Source of the DNA: CAZBEA01 sp964519355
Lineage (GTDB): Bacteria > Patescibacteriota > Microgenomatia > Levybacterales > GWA1-39-11
Direction of reading: 5' to 3'
Length of the DNA: 19,608 bases
Assembly: GCA_964519355.1 (NCBI GenBank)
Contig: CAZFJW010000019.1
Span: forward strand, 1-19,608
Under the pieces are notes generated by a model, which was not told the DNA's origin, did not search any database, and saw only the letters and a list, made by a program, of their open reading frames with translations. Position 1 is the stretch's first letter. Each line of letters starts with the position of its first letter. The position numbers and the translations under genes are program-made. Positions 13,437 to 19,569 of this stretch are shown here, one piece after another.

Positions 13437-14579
13437 TTATTTTTTTGAACGGAGTTTGTAGACTACTACAAAAAGCACGAGAGCCAGGAGAAGAAGACCA
13501 ATCCCTATAATCGGGCGATAGAGTATCCATGCAAAAGCAATAATAACTAGGCCAAGAACAATTGCAAGTACGCCTGATATGAATGACATGCCAGCGCCTA
13601 CAAGTTTGCCAATAAAAGGAACAAACGAGCCAATTACAGGTAAAAGTCCCAGAACAGATCTGAATCCAGCAAAAAGAAGAATTATTCCAAGAATTCTTAA
13701 GACCCATGTCATCATTTTATTCCCCTCAATTGCTCCTTGGAACATTTGTTGTGCGGTTGCTTCCCCTGTTTGAATAAATGAGATTGTTCTTCCATTTTTT
13801 GTCTGATATGGGGTCAGGCTTGAGGCCTTTTGCTGGGCAATAACACTTAATTTTTGAGGGGCGATATTTTCATACGTAATTCTCGTGTTTCCAATTTGAG
13901 GATTGGCCGGGTCATTTGTCTTGTAATACAAAATTCCAGATACTATTTCTAAATTAGACTGCAGTTCATAGGGAAGTGTCGTAAGCATCTCTTCTTGAGC
14001 AGGGAGAGGTTGATAATCTGAGAGAGAACGCACCATGTCTTCAGGAATTGTAAATGCACCAATGCTAACATTTTGAGCTAGCCATTCATTGCTCTCAAAC
14101 GCTTTGGCTGTGGGATTTTGGTGGCCGAGCTGTTCTTTAAAAGATGTGGAGTCAATAAGCTCGTTTCTCCAGTCTTTTTTGTACCCATAAACGGTTGTGG
14201 TTTCTGTTGATCCCCCGAGTTTTTCGACAGTTTTGCTTTCCGCATTTTCAACCCACTGATATACTTCGACTGTTCTTTTAAGTTTGAGTGAAGGCCCGCC
14301 GACACCAAATTCCGTATCGATAAGAACACTTGGGGTGCGTGCATCTCCAGTAAAGTGCACGAGTTTTCCTTCATTTTCAGCGTTTACAGAATCACTTGAA
14401 ATAGAGACAACTGAAGAAGCTCCCTCTTTTAGGCTTTGAGCTGTTTTGACTGCACGTCCTTCATTCCAAAAAAGAAGAATACACCCAGCGATTACTAAGA
14501 CAATTCCTATAAAAACACCCTTTATTGAATTACCAATTCTTGAAAGGAATGAGGTTTTTGTTACGACAGTTGTTGCCAT
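13437..14579 (-). CDS. TMEM43 (LUMA) family membrane protein
   Basis: A 380-residue membrane protein. The N-terminus has a helix at about 18-37 ending in the family signature LFWNEGRAV. A large external domain follows (about 45-280), with FTGDARTPSVLIDTEFGV, LKRTVEVYQWVE and later YYKTNDPANPQIGNTRITY. The C-terminal part has three or four helices (about 288-375), including GFRSVLGLLPVIGSFVPFIGKLVGAG. This is the architecture of the TMEM43 family, known in animals as an inner nuclear membrane protein and present in bacteria with unknown function. It has its own leaderless-type promoter and ends before the Rpf-like gene's promoter. Confidence 0.88.
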   Translation of the reverse strand: MATTVVTKTSFLSRIGNSIKGVFIGIVLVIAGCILLFWNEGRAVKTAQSLKEGASSVVSISSDSVNAENEGKLVHFTGDARTPSVLIDTEFGVGGPSLKLKRTVEVYQWVENAESKTVEKLGGSTETTTVYGYKKDWRNELIDSTSFKEQLGHQNPTAKAFESNEWLAQNVSIGAFTIPEDMVRSLSDYQPLPAQEEMLTTLPYELQSNLEIVSGILYYKTNDPANPQIGNTRITYENIAPQKLSVIAQQKASSLTPYQTKNGRTISFIQTGEATAQQMFQGAIEGNKMMTWVLRILGIILLFAGFRSVLGLLPVIGSFVPFIGKLVGAGMSFISGVLAIVLGLVIIAFAWILYRPIIGIGLLLLALVLFVVVYKLRSKK

Positions 14580-14587
14580 ATTAGAAA

Positions 14588-14596
14588 ATCATATCA
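14588..14596 (-). promoter_or_regulatory. Extended -10 promoter of the TMEM43 gene
   Basis: TGATATGAT on the minus strand (TGnTATGAT) ends 8 nt before the ATG at 14579, within the 39-bp gap after the cupin gene. Confidence 0.5.
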
Positions 14597-14618
14597 CAAA
14601 GTTGTTTTGTGAGCGTAC

Positions 14619-15020
14619 TTATTCAGTTGTTGTACCGTCAAATTCTGGTCCATCACTTATTGCATCTTGGCGGGTAGCGCGCGTTACACCGTCTTTATGG
14701 TGTGGAGGTGCGTAAATGGTATAGAGCTTAAGAGGGTCTGTTGTAGAAGTATTTATGACATTATGCCTTGCGCCCGATGGGACAATTACACAATCCCCAT
14801 CTGTTACGTCATATTCTGTTTCATTAATTATTATCTTGCCCTGTCCCTTTTCGAATCTGAAGAATTGATCTCCTTCGTCGTGAATTTCAGATCCAATTTC
14901 TTCATTGGGGAGAAGGCTCATAAGAACGAGCTGGCAATTTTTGGCAGTGTAGAGAACTTGTCGAAAGTTATCATTTTGAAGTGTGAGCTGTTCTATATTT
15001 TTGTGAAATCCTTTTACCAT
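14619..15020 (-). CDS. Single-domain cupin protein
   Basis: A 133-residue cupin. Motif 1 is GSEIHDEGDQFFRFEKGQG (His47, Asp51/Gln52) and motif 2 is VPSGARHNVINT (His86). The end KLYTIYAPPHHKDGVTR and a C-terminal TTE are typical of a common small cupin branch resembling mannose-6-phosphate-isomerase C-terminal domains. A metal site is likely from the His residues; no reaction can be assigned. The frame is open to an ATG at 15035, but those first five codons encode the TATAAT box, so the ATG at 15020 is the start. It is divergent from trhO. Confidence 0.9.
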   Translation of the reverse strand: MVKGFHKNIEQLTLQNDNFRQVLYTAKNCQLVLMSLLPNEEIGSEIHDEGDQFFRFEKGQGKIIINETEYDVTDGDCVIVPSGARHNVINTSTTDPLKLYTIYAPPHHKDGVTRATRQDAISDGPEFDGTTTE

Positions 15021-15026
15021 ATTTTC

Positions 15027-15032
15027 ATTATA
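15027..15032 (-). promoter_or_regulatory. -10 box of the cupin gene
   Basis: A consensus TATAAT on the minus strand ends 6 nt before the ATG at 15020. The -35 region is weak. Confidence 0.65.
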
Positions 15033-15078
15033 CACCTAAGAAGGTTTTGTACATTTTAACTTTTGCTCCTCAATGCCT

Positions 15079-15084
15079 TATAAT
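15079..15084 (+). promoter_or_regulatory. -10 box of trhO
   Basis: A consensus TATAAT ends 8 nt before the ATG at 15093. A weak TTTAAC lies 18 bp upstream (15055-15060). It is divergent from the cupin promoter. Confidence 0.6.
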
Positions 15085-15092
15085 ATAAGCTC

Positions 15093-15977
15093 ATGAATAC
15101 ATTTACAGTTCTTTTGTATTACAAATATATACAAATTGAAAATCCCAAAGAGCTTATGGCCTCGCAAAGAGCGCTGTGTGAAGAGCTAAATCTTAAGGGA
15201 AGAATACTTATTGCAACAGAAGGGATTAATGGTACGGTTGAGGGAACAGATGATTCGATTCAAAAATATATTAAAGAAATGGAAAAAGACGAACGATTCA
15301 CTGATATTAATTGGAAAAAAAGCCTTGGGACAGGTACGGCTTTCAAAAAATTAAGCATTAAAGTCCGCGATGAAATTGTAACAACAGGAGTAAAGGACAA
15401 GGATTTTGGACCGCTTGCAAAAAAAACAGGTAAATATTTGACTGCCGAAGAGCTCTACGAATGGTACACAAGCGGAAAAGAATTTTATATTGTGGACATG
15501 AGGAATGGGTTTGAGTATGAGGTGGGGAAATTTAAAAATTCAATCTGGCCTGAAGGACTTGGTCATTTTCGTGACGTAACAGAAGCTGTTAAAAGAATAA
15601 CCAATCTTAAAGACAAAACAGTCGTTACAGTCTGCACGGGTGGGGTTAGATGTGAGACTGCGAGCGGGCTTTTAATAAAATATGGTTTTTCAGATGTGTA
15701 TCAGCTGCAGCATGGAATTGTTACTTTTATGGAAAAATTCCCGAACACTTTTTTTGAAGGGAAACTGTATGTATTTGATGCAAGAGAAGTCGTTGGATTC
15801 AACACTGATAGTCCTGAGCACACAATAATCGGAAAATGCAGAATGTGCGGAGAGAAAAGTGAAAATTTAGTCAATTATTATGCAGACGGAATTAATACAT
15901 ATGGAATTATTTGTATTCCCTGCTGCAAAAAAGGTGCTGTTAGGCTTGAGCGGGATTATGAAGAGCGTTTTGTCTAG
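15093..15977 (+). CDS. trhO: tRNA uridine-34 hydroxylase (rhodanese family)
   Basis: A 294-residue protein of the UPF0176/YceA family, shown in other bacteria to hydroxylate U34 of tRNAs in an oxygen-dependent way, the first step to (m)cmo5U. The N-terminal acylphosphatase-like part has LKGRILIATEGINGT. The rhodanese domain carries DMRNGFEYEVGKF and the catalytic loop CTGGVRCE with Cys181. The Cys-rich C-terminus has CRMC and CIPCC. All signature parts are present and the length is typical. It would act in the cytoplasm, and fits the translation and RNA genes in this window. No neighbouring gene of the cmo5U pathway is seen. Confidence 0.95.
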   Translation: MNTFTVLLYYKYIQIENPKELMASQRALCEELNLKGRILIATEGINGTVEGTDDSIQKYIKEMEKDERFTDINWKKSLGTGTAFKKLSIKVRDEIVTTGVKDKDFGPLAKKTGKYLTAEELYEWYTSGKEFYIVDMRNGFEYEVGKFKNSIWPEGLGHFRDVTEAVKRITNLKDKTVVTVCTGGVRCETASGLLIKYGFSDVYQLQHGIVTFMEKFPNTFFEGKLYVFDAREVVGFNTDSPEHTIIGKCRMCGEKSENLVNYYADGINTYGIICIPCCKKGAVRLERDYEERFV

Positions 15978-15995
15978 CTTCACAATTGTATAGCG

Positions 15996-16001
15996 TATAA
16001 T
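15996..16001 (+). promoter_or_regulatory. -10 box of hflX
   Basis: A consensus TATAAT ends 9 nt before the ATG at 16011, in the 33-bp gap after trhO. No -35 box at standard spacing was found. Confidence 0.5.
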
Positions 16002-16010
16002 AAAAAAGTA

Positions 16011-17132
16011 ATGTATTCTCCAAAAACTTCCCTTCGTTTTATGCTCATCGGGCTGTCTGATACAAGACTTGATCGTGAAGATATGATTTCAGACTTTGAA
16101 GAAGTAGGGTCTCTTGTTGCCACATATGGCGGGCAAGTATATGCGGTTCTTGTTCAAAATGCCTCGCGGAGTGATTATGATACTTTTATCGGAAAAGGAA
16201 AAGTTGAGGAGGCAGCGGAGCTGATTCAAAAAGAAAAAATAGATATCGTTGTTGTAACAGATGTTATTAAACCTTCACAAATTCATGAATTAAAACTCGC
16301 ATTTGAAAAAATAAATCCTGAAATTATTGTATGGGACAAGGTGAGTCTTATTCTTGAAATTTTCAGCCGTCACGCAAAAACTGCCGAGGCCAAACTTCAA
16401 ATTAGGCTAGCTAAGATGCGTCAAATGGGTCCCAGAATTTATGGCATGGGAATGGAGATGTCACAACAAGGTGCTGGTGTTGGGACGAGGGGACTTGGGG
16501 AAACAAATACAGAGCTTATGCTCAGACACTGGAGAAATGAAAAAAGAGAGGTTCAAAAAGAACTTTCGGTATTGATAGATCAGAGACAAAAACAAATTGA
16601 CCGCAGAAAAGCAGGAGGACTTAAGACAATTTCGCTTGTCGGATATACAAATGCTGGTAAAACCACGCTTTTTAACAGAATTGCAGGACAAGATGATCTT
16701 GTTGAGGATGCACTTTTTGCCACGCTTGATAGTACTGTGAACAAATTTTATCTGCATGGTTTTAATAAGGAAGTGTATATATCAGATACCATCGGATTTA
16801 TAAAGGATCTTCCGCCTCAGCTCATCGAAGCATTCAAGTCGACTCTTCTTGAAGCAACTCACGCCGATATTCTTCTGCATGTAATAGATGCATCAGATCC
16901 TCGAATGGAGGAAAAAATAAATACAGTTGAGGATATTCTAAAAGAAATTGGAATCGACCTGAGTCGACAAATTTTTGTATTCAATAAAGTTGAAAAAGCC
17001 AAAAATTTCGATAAAGACAAAATACTTGATAAATATAAAGATCACTTCCCTCAATGTATTAGTGCAAAAGAAAATATTGGGATACAGGCGCTCTCTGATG
17101 TTATCGCCGTACTGCTAAGAAAAGAATCCTAG
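16011..17132 (+). CDS. hflX: GTPase HflX
   Basis: A 373-residue ribosome-associated GTPase which in other bacteria splits stalled or hibernating 70S ribosomes, especially under heat stress. The N-terminal HflX domain holds FIGKGKVEEA, and the middle has the GLGETNTELMLRHWR signature. The G domain has G1 GYTNAGKTTL (211-220), G2 FATLDST, G3 DTIGF (259-263), G4 NKVE (325-328) and G5 SAKE. The usual G4 residue is Asp (NKxD); here it is Glu. There is little C-terminal extension beyond the G domain, so it is shorter than the E. coli protein (426 residues). Confidence 0.96.
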   Translation: MYSPKTSLRFMLIGLSDTRLDREDMISDFEEVGSLVATYGGQVYAVLVQNASRSDYDTFIGKGKVEEAAELIQKEKIDIVVVTDVIKPSQIHELKLAFEKINPEIIVWDKVSLILEIFSRHAKTAEAKLQIRLAKMRQMGPRIYGMGMEMSQQGAGVGTRGLGETNTELMLRHWRNEKREVQKELSVLIDQRQKQIDRRKAGGLKTISLVGYTNAGKTTLFNRIAGQDDLVEDALFATLDSTVNKFYLHGFNKEVYISDTIGFIKDLPPQLIEAFKSTLLEATHADILLHVIDASDPRMEEKINTVEDILKEIGIDLSRQIFVFNKVEKAKNFDKDKILDKYKDHFPQCISAKENIGIQALSDVIAVLLRKES

Positions 17133-17171
17133 CAACGATTTTTATTTGGGAAATCATTTCAAAGAAGAGTA

Positions 17172-17672
17172 CTATTCTACAGTTATTTTCCCTGTGGCTT
17201 GAATATGTGCACCATTTTTAACCCAATCTGAATGATCGTTGGCATTGAGTGTAACTTGTACTTCATGGACACCTTTGGATAGGGTATCTGTGGGAATATG
17301 AAATTCTGTCCCATACAGCCTGGCAATTTTTACACCATCAATATAAATATGGGCATGTCCTTCACCCTGAACTGGTGCAGCGTTTACCTTTTCAGGAGTA
17401 AATGTATAATTTTCTGTCTTGATAGAGAGGTTGTATCCTGCTTTTGAATCCTTTTTGAGTTCCATTTGAATTGATGGCGTTGGAGTATCAGAAGACACTT
17501 CAATAGGTGAATGCATACTTGCTGAGTGGGTAGATTGCATTTGCTGTTGAGATTTTTTTAATTCTGCAGATTGAAAGTGAAAAAGGAGCTGCGAGAAGAT
17601 AAGCCCTGCACCCGCACCAATCAAAAATATAACAATCCATACTCCACGGTTCTTTTCTGTACTTTTTGCCAT
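17172..17672 (-). CDS. Membrane-anchored His-rich extracytoplasmic protein
   Basis: A 166-residue protein with an N-terminal membrane helix (about 10-30) and an external part. Residues ~34-65 are a Gln/Ser/Thr-rich linker. The C-terminal domain (about 70-166) contains GEGHAHIYIDGVKIARLYG (His106, His108), TEFHIPTD (His125), KGVHEVQVTLNANDHSDW (His136, His147) and a last His156. Its beta-rich, His-spaced pattern is like small copper- or metal-binding periplasmic domains, but I cannot name the family. The frame opens at 17711, but that stretch encodes a -35 and a -10 box, so the ATG at 17672 is the start. Confidence 0.75.
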   Translation of the reverse strand: MAKSTEKNRGVWIVIFLIGAGAGLIFSQLLFHFQSAELKKSQQQMQSTHSASMHSPIEVSSDTPTPSIQMELKKDSKAGYNLSIKTENYTFTPEKVNAAPVQGEGHAHIYIDGVKIARLYGTEFHIPTDTLSKGVHEVQVTLNANDHSDWVKNGAHIQATGKITVE

Positions 17673-17678
17673 GTATTT

Positions 17679-17708
17679 ATAATAGTAATCATATTCACAT
17701 TTTGTCAA
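17679..17708 (-). promoter_or_regulatory. Promoter of the His-rich anchored protein
   Basis: On the minus strand a perfect TTGACA (17703-17708) and TATTAT (17679-17684) are 18 bp apart. The -10 box ends 6 nt before the ATG at 17672. The 10-bp perfect palindrome CAACATGTTG (17706-17715) overlaps the -35 box, and GATGTTTTACATC (17721-17733) lies just upstream; both could be operator sites. Confidence 0.7.
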
Positions 17709-17845
17709 CATGTTGGGTTTGATGTTTTACATCTGAAAATTAATAATGTCTTGGAAAAAGAAGAGCATAGGCATATTTGGTATATGGTGTGCAATGAATC
17801 GCCAGAGTATATTTAACCATTGAGTTTTTTTTAGTTTTATTAATT

Positions 17846-17874
17846 TTTACACATAAAATATATCGTGTTATAAT
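17846..17874 (+). promoter_or_regulatory. Promoter of the ImmA/IrrE-like gene
   Basis: TTTACA (17846-17851) and TATAAT (17869-17874) are 17 bp apart, and the -10 is extended (TGTTATAAT). It ends 8 nt before the ATG at 17883. The rest of the 17712-17845 gap is AT-rich, with a T8 run and no gene that I can support. Confidence 0.7.
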
Positions 17875-17882
17875 CTTTTGTA

Positions 17883-18731
17883 ATGGCTGAAAGACCACCT
17901 TTTACGCCTGCCTCAGAATTTAGTAAATTTCCTCCTGGAAGACTTGCTTCAGATCTTTTAAGAGCTGCAAAAGTTGATGTTTTCCCTGTTCCTACAGAAC
18001 TTCTCTTTGAAATTGGTGCTGAAAAATTCGGTCTTTTAAGACCTGTTCAACAAGGGCAATTTGATATTGCAGGAGACGAATCCAGCGCTGGTTTTGCAAT
18101 ACCCTCTGCGCATCAGATGCGATATCACACGGCACTTTCAATGGGTGAGGCAGTTTATAAAGAGCCAGACAGACAAAGATTATTTGCGCGGGATATTCTT
18201 GCGCCTCAATATTTAGTCGAGAGACTGTTTGGAAACAGGCTGGGTGGTCCTGGCTTTTTGGAAATAGCAAGACTTGCTCTGGATGCTGACATGCCCTCAG
18301 ATACGGCAATTGAGAGAATTCGAGACATACGAGGGGCGAGCATATCTCACAGGCAGATTATTGCAGGACTTCCAGAAAATCCTTCAGTCTCAAACAGAGG
18401 ATATATCTGGTCGGCTCGGGGAATACGGCATGATGGAAGCAGTGTCCAGGATGTAGCAGATGAAATTGTAAATACAAAAAGCTGCAGAATTCTTGTGGCA
18501 AGAACAGAATATGATAAGACCATAGGAATATACAGAATTGAGGCAGGATTCGGACCGCAGGAAATCAAAAGACCCTCAGGTGAAAGAGAAAAATTGCTGC
18601 AATTTCAATTTGGGCAGAAAGTAAAAGTTGTTGCATCTGATCAATTTGATATTTGGCAGGAAAGGCAAGTTCAGGGTGGTGGAGTTGTGATAAATCTTGA
18701 TCCACTCGAGGGATTTGATAGGGCTGCTTAG
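17883..18731 (+). CDS. Unknown protein; possible degenerate ImmA/IrrE-like peptidase
   Basis: A 282-residue soluble protein with no clear named family. Residues ~18-148 follow the order of parts in ImmA/IrrE (COG2856-type) proteins: LASDLLRAAKVDVFPVPTELLFEIGAEKFG (in part), a short AGFAIP strand, then RYHTALSMGEAVYK at 80-93 where relatives have RFTLAHELGHYLL, FARDILAP at 101-108 (like FAxxLLMP), and LARLALDADMPSDTAIERI (in part), like the helix after it. The zinc-binding HExxH is replaced by LSMGE, so a zinc protease is not expected. Residues ~150-282 (GYIWSARGIRHDGSS, CRILVARTEYDKTIGIYRI) are beta-rich and unrecognised. The alignment is by eye and could be wrong. Confidence 0.7.
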   Translation: MAERPPFTPASEFSKFPPGRLASDLLRAAKVDVFPVPTELLFEIGAEKFGLLRPVQQGQFDIAGDESSAGFAIPSAHQMRYHTALSMGEAVYKEPDRQRLFARDILAPQYLVERLFGNRLGGPGFLEIARLALDADMPSDTAIERIRDIRGASISHRQIIAGLPENPSVSNRGYIWSARGIRHDGSSVQDVADEIVNTKSCRILVARTEYDKTIGIYRIEAGFGPQEIKRPSGEREKLLQFQFGQKVKVVASDQFDIWQERQVQGGGVVINLDPLEGFDRAA

Positions 18732-18737
18732 AAAATG

Positions 18738-19412
18738 TTAATCCTCCAAAGAAACAGCAGTTTTTGTATAGTTGCAGTATTGGCAATCAGGTGAGGGAGA
18801 GGGAAGCGGTCCATCAAGAACTTTTTTAGCATTTTCTATTGCATGATCGACCCATGAGTCATTTCCGTCATATGGTTGAACTTTTATATCAAAAGAAAGT
18901 TTGCCATTTTCGAATCCATCGTCTTTGTTCACCCTGCAGTATATAAAATACCCACGGTCAAGAACTTTAAATCCATTTTTTCTCAATAGCCACTGATAAA
19001 ATTCCATTTGTCTTTTATAGGAGTCGTATAATTCTCCCTCTTTTGCACCAGATGCTTTGTAGTCGACGACAATTAAATTTTCTTTACTGTCGATCCAGAT
19101 ATCGTCAACTGCCCCAAAGAGTAAAAAGTCTTTTCCAGTGTCGTGATACTGAATTCCGGTAAAATTTGCGCGCCAGCGATCAATATCATCATGCATAAAA
19201 GGAATTGCATCAATTCCCTCACGCTCTATTAAATAGTGTGCGGTTCCATTTTTTCTATGTTCGTCAAATTCTTTTTTCAAAAGAAAGTCGACGGCGTTAT
19301 TAATGGTGTAAGGTGCACCAAATGGACGGGCAATTCCTTTTCCTGCATAGAGCCAAAAACATCTGGGGCACTCTTGAAGAAGTTCAATTTTGGAACGGGA
19401 CATCTTAATCAT
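18738..19412 (-). CDS. PD-(D/E)XK nuclease family protein (RecB/Cas4-like)
   Basis: A 224-residue protein of the PDDEXK_1-type nuclease superfamily. The catalytic core is GAVDDIW (Asp103), then LIVVDYKAS (Asp117, Lys119), and a QMEFYQWLL helix (Gln135), as in RecB, AddB and Cas4 nucleases. It begins with SRSKIELLQECPRCFWL (Cys15, Cys18) and ends with CQYCNY (Cys210, Cys213). The four Cys probably bind a [4Fe-4S] cluster or zinc; RecB/Cas4 relatives place one Cys early and three late, so the 2+2 arrangement is different. No cas, addA or other helicase gene is adjacent. The start at 19412 is supported by its promoter; a second ATG at 19403 is possible. Confidence 0.9.
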   Translation of the reverse strand: MIKMSRSKIELLQECPRCFWLYAGKGIARPFGAPYTINNAVDFLLKKEFDEHRKNGTAHYLIEREGIDAIPFMHDDIDRWRANFTGIQYHDTGKDFLLFGAVDDIWIDSKENLIVVDYKASGAKEGELYDSYKRQMEFYQWLLRKNGFKVLDRGYFIYCRVNKDDGFENGKLSFDIKVQPYDGNDSWVDHAIENAKKVLDGPLPSPSPDCQYCNYTKTAVSLED

Positions 19413-19418
19413 GCCAAA

Positions 19419-19424
19419 AGTATA
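19419..19424 (-). promoter_or_regulatory. -10 box of the PD-(D/E)XK nuclease gene
   Basis: TATACT on the minus strand ends 6 nt before the ATG at 19412. No standard -35 box was seen. Confidence 0.5.
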
Positions 19425-19553
19425 CTACAAGATAATATCAAAATCTATTTTTGTGAAATATATTTATTCTGATGCAAAATGTATTTTGAATTTAAAGGAT
19501 GCAGTCTCAGAATACAAATCCAAAATAGTCCTGATACGCCATGCTTTAATTAG

Positions 19554-19562
19554 TGTTATAAT
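19554..19562 (+). promoter_or_regulatory. Extended -10 promoter of the truncated last gene
   Basis: TGTTATAAT ends 7 nt before the ATG at 19570. The 19413-19553 region is otherwise AT-rich and shows no supported gene. Confidence 0.6.
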
Positions 19563-19569
19563 ATAGGTC

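Noticed and set aside
17150..17160. GAAATCATTTC inverted repeat between hflX and the convergent gene
   Set aside because: The stem is AT-rich with a single-base loop, and no T run follows on either strand, so it does not support a terminator.
17571..17816. 81-aa plus-strand open frame across the gap before the ImmA-like gene
   Set aside because: It is largely antisense to the His-rich protein and its promoter and has no family-like pattern or promoter of its own.
19236..19472. 78-aa plus-strand open frame
   Set aside because: Mostly antisense to the 5' end of the nuclease gene, low-complexity end, no promoter.
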